Of a stretch of 64,000 nucleotides of DNA, positions 50,764 to 58,487 are shown in pieces (the stretch's first letter is position 1; the number at the start of each line of letters is the position of its first letter). A program made the translations under genes and the position numbers. Location: contig JADJOR010000011.1 of assembly GCA_016713665.1 (NCBI GenBank), positions 124,001-188,000 on the forward strand, written 5' to 3'. The notes under the pieces were generated by a model. It was not told where the DNA came from. It was given only the letters and a program-made list of their open reading frames with translations, and did not search any database. This DNA comes from Deltaproteobacteria bacterium. GTDB taxonomy: Bacteria; Myxococcota_A; UBA9160; UBA4427.

Positions 50764-51738
50764 TCAGGGCACCAGCACGACCTTCCCCACCGTCTCCCGC
50801 GCCCCGAGCGCGACGAGCGCCTCGCCCGCCCGCTCGAGCGGATGGCGCGCCGAGACGAGCGGCTCGATCCCGCCCCGGGCCGCGAGCGCGAAGAGCCCCT
50901 CGAAACACTCGGCGATCCGCGCCGGCTCCCGCTCGGGATAGGCGCTCCAGTGGAATCCGACGAGCGAGACGTTCTTCAGCATCACACGGTTGAGCTTCAC
51001 GCTCGGGATCTCGCCCGAGGCGAAGCCGATCACGAGCAGGCGGCCGTTCCAGGCGATGCATTTGAGCGAGCGATCGGTCGTCTCGCCCCCGACCGAGTCG
51101 TAGATCACGTCCGCTCCGCGGCCCCCCGTCGCCTCGAGCACCCGCTCGACGAAATCGCCTTCGCGAGAGTCGACGACGAGCTCGGCCCCGGCTCGCCGCG
51201 CGATCTCGCATTTCTCGCGCCCGCCCGCCGTCGCGAGCACCCGGGCCCCGAGCGCCCGGGCGATCTGGACCGCCGCGAGCCCGACGCCCCCGGCGGCCGC
51301 ATGCACGAGGACCGTCTCCCCCGCCGCGAGCCCGGCCCGCCAGACCAGCGCCGCGTACGAAGTCGGATAGACCGTCGAGAGCGCGGCGCCCGCCTCGAAG
51401 CTCATCGAGCCCGGGAGCTTCACCGCCGCCGCCGCCGGCACGACGACCTCCTCCGCGAAACCCCCGGTCCCGCAGCGCGCGAGCACGCGGTCCCCCACCG
51501 CGAAGCCCGCGACGCCGGCGCCGAGGGCGGCGACGACACCCGCCACCTCGCTGCCCGGGACGAAGGGAAAGGGCGGCTTGACCTGGTACTCGCCCTTCAA
51601 CATCAGGAGATCGGAGAAATTGCAGCCCGCCGCGCGCACCGCGAGGCCGAGCTCGCCCGGTCCCGGGCACGGCCGCGGGACCTCCGAGACGCGCAGCGCC
51701 TCGGGCGCCATGAATCGATCGACGACGACGGCCCGCAT
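50764..51738 (-). CDS. NADPH:quinone oxidoreductase / zinc-type alcohol dehydrogenase family protein
   Basis: A 324-residue medium-chain dehydrogenase/reductase. PFVPGSEVAGVVAALG near residue 58, the NADP loop VLVHAAAGGVGLAAVQIARALGARVLAT near residue 143, DVIYDSVGGETTDRSLK and LVGFHWSAYPEREPARI fit the quinone oxidoreductase (QOR-type, zinc-free) branch. No structural zinc Cys set is present. It is the only gene in its unit, starting divergently from the TraB-like lipoprotein gene. Confidence 0.88.
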   Translation of the reverse strand: MRAVVVDRFMAPEALRVSEVPRPCPGPGELGLAVRAAGCNFSDLLMLKGEYQVKPPFPFVPGSEVAGVVAALGAGVAGFAVGDRVLARCGTGGFAEEVVVPAAAAVKLPGSMSFEAGAALSTVYPTSYAALVWRAGLAAGETVLVHAAAGGVGLAAVQIARALGARVLATAGGREKCEIARRAGAELVVDSREGDFVERVLEATGGRGADVIYDSVGGETTDRSLKCIAWNGRLLVIGFASGEIPSVKLNRVMLKNVSLVGFHWSAYPEREPARIAECFEGLFALAARGGIEPLVSARHPLERAGEALVALGARETVGKVVLVP

Positions 51739-51800
51739 GACCCATCCCTAGCAGATGCAGGCGACGGGCGGATAGACTGCGCCGCGGGGGGATCGCTTCG

Positions 51801-52814
51801 ATGAATCGCGCCGCGGCCCGGGCCGCCCGTCTGCTCTGGATCGCGCTCCTCCTGCTGCTCGCGCCGGCCTGTGCCGAGCACGCCCCGGGCGCAGGAAGCG
51901 CGGCCACGGACCGTGCGACCGCGCAGTCGAGCTCGGACGCCTCACGCGCCGCGGCACCCCCCTTCTACCGCATCGAGGGCGGCGCCGGCGCGGACCTGCT
52001 CCTGCTCGGCACGGTGCACTTCGGCCCGCCGACGGGCTGGGCGCTCTCCCCGGCCCTCGAGGCGGGCATCGCGCAGGCCGACCGCTTCGTCTTCGAGATC
52101 GATCTGCGCCAGGCGACGGCGGAGCGGGTCGGCGATCTGCTGGCGGAGCTCGCGGTGCTCGAGCCGGGGCGCCGACTGCCGGACCTCGTCGCGCCGGAGA
52201 CGGTGCGGCTGCTCGACGAACGCGATGCCGAGCTGACTCGGCTCGGCTTCCCGCGCGGCGCCCGGGACGGGCGCGAGCCCTGGTACGTCGCCGTGAGCCT
52301 CGTCGAGCTGCCGGTCGAGGCGAACGGCTGGTCGCTCGCGGCGTCGGTCGAGAGCCAGCTCTTCGCCGCCGTCGGGCCGCGTCCGATCACCGGCCTCGAG
52401 ACCCTCGAAGGACAGCTTCGCATGCTCGACGGGCTGCCCCATCCCCTGCAGGACCTGATGCTGCGCGACACCCTCGCCCGCCTCGACGAGTCCGCCGACT
52501 CCCTCGAAGCCATGGCGACGGCCTGGCGCACCGGCGACGAAGCAGCGCTCGAGGATCTCGCCCGCGAAGGCGTCGACGAGCTGCCGGGGCTCGCGGGCGT
52601 CTACGACGTGCTCCTCGGCGAGCGCAATCGGCGCTGGGTCACGCAGCTGCGGCCGATCCTCGAGGACGCCTCTCGCGCGGACGAGACCGTCTTCGTCGCC
52701 GTCGGCGCGCTCCACCTCGTCGGCGACGAAGGTCTCGTCGCGCTGCTGCGCGAGGCGGGCTACCGGGCGGAGTCGATCGATCAGCGGGGCGCGGCCGAGG
52801 CGCGGAAGGAGTGA
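51801..52814 (+). CDS. TraB/GumN family lipoprotein
   Basis: A 337-residue protein with a lipoprotein signal (LLWIALLLLLAPACAE) and then a Ser/Ala linker. The TraB/GumN (TIKI-like) domain starts near residue 55: LLLLGTVHFGPPTGWALSP with the GTVH metal motif, FEIDLRQ with conserved Glu, ITGLETLEGQLRMLDGLP, ERNRRWVTQLRPIL and VFVAVGALHLVGDEGLVALLREAGY. Relatives are metalloprotease-like. It is membrane-anchored in the periplasm by prediction. It is followed at once by the gamma-carbonic-anhydrase-like gene. Confidence 0.88.
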   Translation: MNRAAARAARLLWIALLLLLAPACAEHAPGAGSAATDRATAQSSSDASRAAAPPFYRIEGGAGADLLLLGTVHFGPPTGWALSPALEAGIAQADRFVFEIDLRQATAERVGDLLAELAVLEPGRRLPDLVAPETVRLLDERDAELTRLGFPRGARDGREPWYVAVSLVELPVEANGWSLAASVESQLFAAVGPRPITGLETLEGQLRMLDGLPHPLQDLMLRDTLARLDESADSLEAMATAWRTGDEAALEDLAREGVDELPGLAGVYDVLLGERNRRWVTQLRPILEDASRADETVFVAVGALHLVGDEGLVALLREAGYRAESIDQRGAAEARKE

Positions 52815-52822
52815 TCGGCGGG

Positions 52823-53410
52823 ATGAACGAACGGGAAGAGCCCTTGATCCACGCGAGCGTCTTCGTCGCTCCCTCGGCGCAGGTCTACGGCCGCGTCGAG
52901 ATCGGCGCCGAGTCCTCGATCTGGCCGAACGTCGTGATCCGCGCCGAGGCCCATCACGTGAAGGTCGGCCGCTACACGAACCTGCAGGACTTCGTGATGA
53001 TCCACGTCGGCTACGGACACCCGACGGAGATCGGCGACTTCTGCTCGATCACCCACCACGCGACCGTCCACGGCTGTCGGATCGAGGACGATTGCCTCGT
53101 CGGGATCAACGCCGTCGTGATGGACGGCGCCGTGATCGGGCGCGGCTCGATCGTCGCGGGAGGGGCGATGGTGCGCGAGGACAGCGTCTTCCCCCCCGGC
53201 TCGATCATCGCCGGCGTCCCGGCGAAGAAGCTCGCCGAGCGCGACAGCGCCCGGGCGAATCGCCGCAACGCCTGGCAATACCACTGGAACGCCCGCGCCT
53301 ATCGCCGCGGCGATCACCGCGCCTGGACCGGCCCCGAGTACGAGGCCTGGATCCGCGCGATCGCCGAGAAGATCGAGCGCGACGAGGACCTCGAAGCCGC
53401 CCCGCGCTGA
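52823..53410 (+). CDS. Gamma carbonic anhydrase-like hexapeptide-repeat protein
   Basis: A protein of 195 residues built from left-handed beta-helix hexapeptide repeats (VYGRVEIGAESSIWPNVVIRAEAHHVKVG...). His residues at IHVGYGH and ITHHATVHGC could form the inter-subunit zinc site of gamma-class carbonic anhydrases, and LVGINAVVMDGAVIGRGSIVAGGAMV continues the helix. A C-terminal helix (RNAWQYHWNARAYRRG) follows. I chose ATG 52823, with AGGAG 11 bases upstream. GTG 52811 overlapping the preceding stop is possible. Acetyltransferase-like function cannot be excluded. Confidence 0.85.
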   Translation: MNEREEPLIHASVFVAPSAQVYGRVEIGAESSIWPNVVIRAEAHHVKVGRYTNLQDFVMIHVGYGHPTEIGDFCSITHHATVHGCRIEDDCLVGINAVVMDGAVIGRGSIVAGGAMVREDSVFPPGSIIAGVPAKKLAERDSARANRRNAWQYHWNARAYRRGDHRAWTGPEYEAWIRAIAEKIERDEDLEAAPR

Positions 53411-53415
53411 CCGCG

Positions 53416-54681
53416 CTAGCCGCGCTCCTCGAAGACGGGCCAGAAGTCGACGATCTGCCCGCCCCGCACGAGCGCCAGGTCGCCGAACTGCAGCATCACC
53501 GACTCGCTCTGGGTCGGCCGGTAGAAGACGTAGTCGTCGACCTCGAGCTCGACGCCCGCCGACCCGTTCAACATCTCCTGATTCGAGCTGCGACCGAAGA
53601 CGGGATTCTCCTCGAGGCCCGGCGGCGAGACCGGTCGCGCCTTCCAGTAGCCGCCGTAGACGAAGAAGGTCCGCTCGCGGTTCGGGTCCCAGAGCTGCCA
53701 GAGCCGGTTGAGCGCCCCGAGCCCGGGGATCGAGAGGGCGTCGCTCGCCTTGAGGACGGGGGTCGCGATCCACGCCGCGGGGGTGTGGACCTCGAGCGAG
53801 GGAATGTCGAAGTCGAGGGGCTTGACCAGGGCCGATCCGACGGCGAGCTCGTTGGCGACGCCGTCGATCTCGTTCCAGAGGCGATAGGTCGGGCTGCCGG
53901 CGGCGTTGAGGGTGAGCGCTTCGCCGCGCCGCGCGCGGAGGACGTCGAGGAAGGCGCGGTAGCGCTGCTCGACCCGACCGAGCTCGCGCGCCTGCTCGCC
54001 GGCGACGGAGGCGAGCTTCGCGACGTGGGCGTCGTAGCCCATCAGGCCGGCGAGCTCGATCCGCGGATCTTCGTCGACGGCGGCGAGCAGGCGCGCGAGC
54101 TCCGCCGGCTCGGCGAGCCCGCCGCGGTGGAGGCCGACATCGATCTCGACGTTGATGCGGAGCGACAGCTCGCGGCCGGCGGCGAGCTCCCGATACTGCC
54201 GGAGCCGCTCGGGGCCGTCGATCAGCCACTGCAGCTGGCGGCCCGGATCGAAGCCGCCCGGCGCGAGCGCGCGATAGAAGCGATCGGCGGCGACGACGGG
54301 CATCGGCTTGCCGAGCAGGACGTCGGTCGCCGGCAGCTCGCGGGCGACCTGGTTCAGGAAGGGCTGATGGAAGGACATCAGGCGGTCGCTGCCCGCCCGG
54401 CGCATCGCGTACTCGAGCAGCCGTGGGCTCGGGAGCGACTTCGCGACGATCCGGAAATGCCGCGGCGCAAGCTCTCGGACCAGCACGTCGAGATTGCGAT
54501 CGAAGCGGTCGAGGTCGACGAGCAGCGTCGGCCGGGCGAGCCCGTGTTCACGCAGGTCGCGTTCGAGCTGGGCAAAATAGCTCGGGTGGCCTCCCTCGGC
54601 GCGATTCGCGGGCCGCGAGGCGAGCACCGCGACCCCCGCGGCGCTGCACGCCGCCGCGAACAGGAATTGCCGCCGGTTCAC
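53416..54681 (-). CDS. Tat-exported alanine-racemase-fold PLP enzyme (D-threonine aldolase-like)
   Basis: A 421-residue protein. VNRRQFLFAAACSAAGVAVL at the start is a twin-arginine signal. The alanine racemase N-terminal barrel follows, with PLP lysine in FRIVAKSLPSPRLLEYAMRRAG near residue 86, then LRINVEIDVGLHRGGL, LTLNAAGSPTYRLW and VGSALVKPLDFDIP. The C-terminal metal/racemase-like domain resembles D-threonine aldolase and D-serine dehydratase. Export of a PLP enzyme by Tat makes sense because cofactor loading precedes export. GTG start overlaps the tetR stop, so it is coupled to a GNAT-TetR unit. Substrate unknown. Confidence 0.82.
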   Translation of the reverse strand: MNRRQFLFAAACSAAGVAVLASRPANRAEGGHPSYFAQLERDLREHGLARPTLLVDLDRFDRNLDVLVRELAPRHFRIVAKSLPSPRLLEYAMRRAGSDRLMSFHQPFLNQVARELPATDVLLGKPMPVVAADRFYRALAPGGFDPGRQLQWLIDGPERLRQYRELAAGRELSLRINVEIDVGLHRGGLAEPAELARLLAAVDEDPRIELAGLMGYDAHVAKLASVAGEQARELGRVEQRYRAFLDVLRARRGEALTLNAAGSPTYRLWNEIDGVANELAVGSALVKPLDFDIPSLEVHTPAAWIATPVLKASDALSIPGLGALNRLWQLWDPNRERTFFVYGGYWKARPVSPPGLEENPVFGRSSNQEMLNGSAGVELEVDDYVFYRPTQSESVMLQFGDLALVRGGQIVDFWPVFEERG

Positions 54682-55406
54682 GTCGGCCCGCGCGCGCCCG
54701 CCGAGATGCCGCGGAAGATCAGATCGACCGCCTGGTGGATCGATGCGCGGCAGGCCTCGTCCTTCAGCATCCCGTTGGCCCACGGGATCCGGGCGCCGTT
54801 GGTCACGTGGAAGAGCACCCGCGCCGCCTCGAGCACGTCGACGTCCTTCGCGAGGTCGTTGCGCATGCGACCCCGCTGGAGGATCTCCATCAGGAGTCCG
54901 ATCGTGCGGTCATAGAGCTGGAGCACCCGGCGCGCGACCCGGGCCTCGGTCTTCGTCGTCGCGCGCAGCGCGATCGTCGTCAGGTCCCGGTCGGCGACGT
55001 AGAGCCCGTGCTGGACGTCGAGGAAGTCGCGCACGCGCTCGGCGGTCGGTCGGTTGCGATCGTCCTTCGCCCGGAAGCGGGTCCACGCCTCCTCCTGCAG
55101 CTCGAAGAGCTCCTCGATCAGGAGCTCCTCCTTGCTCTGGACATGGCGATAGATCGAGCTCGCCCCCATGCCCGCCCGCTCGCCGATCGCCCGCAGCGTC
55201 GCGCCGTCGAAGCCGCGCTCCTCGAAGAGCGATCGGGCCGCGGCCCGGATGCGGGCGCGACTGCGGCGGCCCCGAACGAGACGGCCGTCGTCCGGGCGCA
55301 GGCGCGGGCGCGCGGCCGCGGCAGGCGGGCTCGCATCGGCATGGGTCGGGAGGTTCGAGGACAGGGGCACGGGCGGCGAGGCGGGCGGCGAAAGAGGCGT
55401 GCTCAT
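54678..55406 (-). CDS. TetR family transcriptional regulator
   Basis: A 242-residue repressor. After a disordered Pro/Ala/Arg-rich leader of about 45 residues comes the TetR helix-turn-helix: RIRAAARSLFEERGFDGATLRAIGERAGMGASSIYRHVQSKEEL near residues 53-95. The ligand domain includes DLTTIALRATTKTEARVARRVL and ends IHQAVDLIFRGI. It overlaps both neighbours by four bases. It probably controls this GNAT-TetR-PLP enzyme operon, but no palindromic operator stood out. Confidence 0.88.
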   Translation of the reverse strand: MSTPLSPPASPPVPLSSNLPTHADASPPAAAARPRLRPDDGRLVRGRRSRARIRAAARSLFEERGFDGATLRAIGERAGMGASSIYRHVQSKEELLIEELFELQEEAWTRFRAKDDRNRPTAERVRDFLDVQHGLYVADRDLTTIALRATTKTEARVARRVLQLYDRTIGLLMEILQRGRMRNDLAKDVDVLEAARVLFHVTNGARIPWANGMLKDEACRASIHQAVDLIFRGISAGARGPT

Positions 55407-56122
55407 GTCGCGACTTCCGATCGGGCGGCCCTATGCGCCGCGACAGTGGGAGAGAACTCGTCGAACGCCGAGCGGCGGGCGACAGCATTGCATAGATCCG
55501 ATGCCTCGCCAGACGATCGGGGCTCGGGATCCCATCCGAGTCGCCAGCACGCGACGTCGAGGGGGCGGAGCTCGCCCAGGGTCTCGAAGCCGCGTGCGCG
55601 ATAGAACGCGACGCTCTCGGGTCGATCGGATTCGAGATAGATCGGAAGCGATTCCGTGTGCGCGAGCGCGCGCAGACCATCGATCAGCTGCGTCCCGATG
55701 CCCCGCCCCTGATATTCGGGATCGACGCCGAGCACGGCGAGATACCAATGCGGCTCGAGCGGATGCTCGCGCACGAGCGACTCGCTCACGAAGCCCCAGC
55801 GATCCATCGCCCGCGCGCCCTGCCAGAAGAGGCAGCCGAGCTGCCGCCGCAGCGACGCCCCCGGCAAGGGGAAACAGCCCGGCGGCACGGCGACGAAGCC
55901 GCCGACGACGCGCCCCTCGTTGTGAATCACCCTCGCTTCGGTCCACGAATGGAGATCGAGCACGAGCGCTCGCAGCCCTGCCCGGTTCGCCCGGACCCGC
56001 CGCGCCGGGTCGGGCCCATGGATCGCCCGATTCATCGGGTTGTCGCGGAAGGCGCGCGCGAGGACGTCGACGAGCGTGCGCCGCGCGGATCGATCGGGCC
56101 TTTCGAGGGGGAGCCGGGGCAT
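55403..56122 (-). CDS. GNAT family N-acetyltransferase
   Basis: A 239-residue acetyltransferase. The acetyl-CoA site is HWYLAVLGVDPEYQGRGIGTQLIDGLRALA near residue 127, followed by LPIYLESDRPESVAFYRARGFETLGEL. The N-terminal part includes LARAFRDNPMNRAIHG, typical of the YokL/Gcn5 fold. The last 40 residues are Ala/Arg-rich and may be unstructured. First gene of the operon with tetR and the PLP enzyme. A TAGGCT element ends nine bases before the ATG. Confidence 0.87.
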   Translation of the reverse strand: MPRLPLERPDRSARRTLVDVLARAFRDNPMNRAIHGPDPARRVRANRAGLRALVLDLHSWTEARVIHNEGRVVGGFVAVPPGCFPLPGASLRRQLGCLFWQGARAMDRWGFVSESLVREHPLEPHWYLAVLGVDPEYQGRGIGTQLIDGLRALAHTESLPIYLESDRPESVAFYRARGFETLGELRPLDVACWRLGWDPEPRSSGEASDLCNAVARRSAFDEFSPTVAAHRAARSEVAT

Positions 56123-56131
56123 CGGGCTCGG

Positions 56132-56137
56132 AGCCTA
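56132..56137 (-). promoter_or_regulatory. Candidate -10 element of the GNAT-tetR operon
   Basis: TAGGCT on the minus strand, nine bases before ATG 56122, matches the near-leaderless promoters seen elsewhere in the window. Confidence 0.35.
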
Positions 56138-56287
56138 CCGGGCGCCGCCCGGGCCCGCCCCGGGCGCGGGCCCGGGCACGGACCCGACTGCGACTTGAGA
56201 CGGCTCGACCCTTCGCCGATAGATTCCCGGAAGTCCGCCGCGGTCCATCGATCGAATGCCGGCCGATCCATCGGGAAGACTCGACGC

Positions 56288-57970
56288 TTGAAGCCCCGCG
56301 ATCGCATCGTCTGTCGCCTCCGCATCCAGGAGGACAACCGGGAGCGCCTGTTCACCGTCGGCGACCGACCGATCGTGATCGGCCGCGCCCCCGACTGCGA
56401 CCTGCATCTGCCCCACGAGAGCATCTCGCGCCAGCACGCCCGCATCGCCCGCGAAGACGACGGCTGGGTCCTGCGCGACCTCGGCAGCAAGAACGGTTGT
56501 CGGGTCAACACCTTCCACGTGAACGAGCAGGTCCTGCAGCACGGCGACCGCCTCGATCTCGGGACGCTGCGCCTCTACGTCGAGATCGGCCCCGAGTCGA
56601 TGGCCTCCCGCGCGCGGGTCATCTTCGAGGAGAAGAAGGCCCCCGGCCTCCACACCGAGGTCCTCGATCTCCAGGACCTCGACCATCTGCTGCAGGGCGC
56701 CGAGCGCGGCCCCCACCTCTCGCTCTTCAGCGAGAAGCGCGCGCTGACCCTCGGCACCGACGACCCGCGCCCGAGCGCCGAGACCGCCGGCGAGCTCATG
56801 CGCCTCGTCTCCGGGGCCGCCGAGAGCCTGCTCTCCTGCACCACCCTGCCCGAGACCCTCGACCGCATCCTCTCGCTGGTCTTCGACAACATCCCCGTCG
56901 AGCGCGGCGTGATCTGTCTGCTCGATCCCGAGAGCGGCTCGATCGAGCCGATGGCGATGCGCAATCGCGAGGGCGTGCCCGACGTCCCGATGACGATCAG
57001 CACCAACATCACCGGCGCCGCGATCTCCGACAAGCAGGCGATCCTGATCCGCGACACCGCGATGGACGAGCGCTTCGGCGGCGCCGAGAGCGTGATCCTG
57101 CTGGAGATCCACTCGGCGATGTGCGCGCCGCTGCTGCGCGACGGAAAGGTCAGCGGCTACCTCTACGTCGATCGCCAGTCGGCGAGCCGCGCCTTCGAGA
57201 TGCCCCAGCTCGAGGCGCTCTCGATCCTCGCCCTGCTCTCCGCGATCGCCGTCGAGCAGGCGGCGCTGCGCGACGACATCCGCCGCGAGCAGGAGCGCCG
57301 CGTCCGCCTCGCCCGCTACAGCTCGCCCGCCGTCGTCGAGCGGATCCTCGAGGCTCCCGGCGCCGGCACCTCCGGCATGGTCGCCGACGAAGGCGTCGTC
57401 TCGATCCTGTTCGCCGACCTCGCCGGCTTCACCGACCTCGCCGAGCGCCTCCCGCCCTCGGAGGTGATCCTGATCCTCAACGAGATCTTCGAGCGGCTGA
57501 CGAGCGCGGTCTTCGCCCTCGACGGCACCCTCGACAAATACAGCGGCGATGGAATGATGGCGTTCTTCGGCGCCCCGCTCGCGATGCCCGACCACGCCGA
57601 GCGCGCCGTCGAAGCGGCGCTCCGGATGCAGGAGGCGCTCGCGGAGCTCAACGCCGCGCGTGGCGCGCAGCACTCGATCGCCATGCGCATCGGCGTCAAC
57701 TCGGGCACCGTCGTCGTCGGCGACATCGGCACCCCCCAGCGCAAGGACTACACCGTGATCGGCGACGTCGTGAACATCGCGAGCCGCCTCGAGTCCTCCG
57801 TCGCACAGCCCGGCCAGGTCGTGATCGGCGAAGCGACCTGGCAGGCGGCCCGCCACGCCTTCGCGTGCGATCCGCTCGAGCCGGTGAAGCTGAAGGGCAA
57901 GCAGCAATCGGTGGAGCCCTACCTGGTCCGCGGGCGCATCGACGATCCCGAGCGGGCGCCGGACGCTTAG
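56288..57970 (+). CDS. FHA-GAF-class III adenylate/guanylate cyclase
   Basis: A 560-residue multidomain signalling protein. Residues about 18-95: FHA domain (IVIGRAPDCDLHLPHESISRQHARI, DLGSKNGCRVN), which binds phosphothreonine. Residues about 170-320: GAF sensor (LPETLDRILSLVFDNIPVERGVICLL, APLLRDGKVSGYLYVDRQS). Residues about 365-550: class III cyclase with metal Asp in SILFADLAGFTDLA, YSGDGMMAFFGAP, and DVVNIASRLES, which supplies the transition-state Asn/Arg. TTG 56288 is the only plausible start in frame. It links a phosphoprotein signal to cyclic nucleotide production. Confidence 0.9.
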   Translation: MKPRDRIVCRLRIQEDNRERLFTVGDRPIVIGRAPDCDLHLPHESISRQHARIAREDDGWVLRDLGSKNGCRVNTFHVNEQVLQHGDRLDLGTLRLYVEIGPESMASRARVIFEEKKAPGLHTEVLDLQDLDHLLQGAERGPHLSLFSEKRALTLGTDDPRPSAETAGELMRLVSGAAESLLSCTTLPETLDRILSLVFDNIPVERGVICLLDPESGSIEPMAMRNREGVPDVPMTISTNITGAAISDKQAILIRDTAMDERFGGAESVILLEIHSAMCAPLLRDGKVSGYLYVDRQSASRAFEMPQLEALSILALLSAIAVEQAALRDDIRREQERRVRLARYSSPAVVERILEAPGAGTSGMVADEGVVSILFADLAGFTDLAERLPPSEVILILNEIFERLTSAVFALDGTLDKYSGDGMMAFFGAPLAMPDHAERAVEAALRMQEALAELNAARGAQHSIAMRIGVNSGTVVVGDIGTPQRKDYTVIGDVVNIASRLESSVAQPGQVVIGEATWQAARHAFACDPLEPVKLKGKQQSVEPYLVRGRIDDPERAPDA

Positions 57971-58004
57971 GCTGTACCGACACTTCTCACAAGTCGCGAC
58001 CGCT

Positions 58005-58136
58005 GCGGCGCACGGGGACGCGAATGGCTCGGCACCGTCTGCGAACGGCGGGGCTCTTCGGGCGGCGTTGCGAGGGCGATCGCTACGCTAGGTCGCGCTC
58101 CGGCGCTGCGCTTGACTTCGCGTCCCCGTACACCGC
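58005..58136 (-). repeat. MITE/REP-like element, copy 1
   Basis: The 132-bp unit has 20-bp terminal inverted repeats (58005-58024 and 58117-58136, two mismatches) built on CGGGGACGCGAA. On the minus strand its interior GTCAAGCGCAGCGCCGGAGC and the following bases match copy 2 over about 35 bases with one difference. No transposase is nearby, so it would be a non-autonomous element. Confidence 0.65.
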
Positions 58137-58250
58137 AGCGATCGCTCGTTGGGGTGCTGATCGATTCAGTCTCGTGTGCGGATGCCGGATCGAACATCAC
58201 GACTCGGACGGCCGGTCGAGGTGTGGCCTGCTCTTGCGCGAGTGGTCGGC

Positions 58251-58380
58251 GCGGTGCTCGGGGCGCGAAGTCAAGCGCAGCGCCGGAGCGCGACCTTGCG
58301 TAGCCGTCGAATCAGCGAATCAAGCCGAGTATCCAAGCCGGCCGTGCCAGGGGCCGAGCCATTCGCGCCCCGAGCGCCGC
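58251..58380 (+). repeat. MITE/REP-like element, copy 2 (inverted relative to copy 1)
   Basis: The 130-bp unit has 19-bp terminal inverted repeats (58251-58269 and 58362-58380, one mismatch) built on CTCGGGGCGCGAA. Both ends differ from copy 1 at the same places, so pairing between ends is preserved in each copy. Confidence 0.65.
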
Positions 58381-58487
58381 GTCGGCCACGCCTTGTGAGA
58401 CAGGGCTGACGCGATCGACCGCTTCGACTAGCCTTGCGCCTCGCGCCCGAACGCGGTTGAACGCCGCGCCCGAGAGAGGCTCCTGCC

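Larger units (their letters stand above)
57971..58487. other. 517-bp gap holding an inverted pair of hairpin elements
   Basis: No gene is seen. Two copies of a roughly 130-bp element lie head-to-head (58005-58136 and 58251-58380) around a 114-bp spacer. The outer flanks also match (TCTCACAAG at 57985-57993 against its complement at 58391-58399). The argD promoter (TAGCCT at 58429-58434) follows. Confidence 0.7.

Noticed and set aside
58112..58409. Small frames sharing a GREVKRSAGARP-type peptide in the two repeat copies
   Set aside because: The shared peptide follows from the shared DNA of the inverted elements. There is no ribosome site and copies diverge by indels that break the frame.
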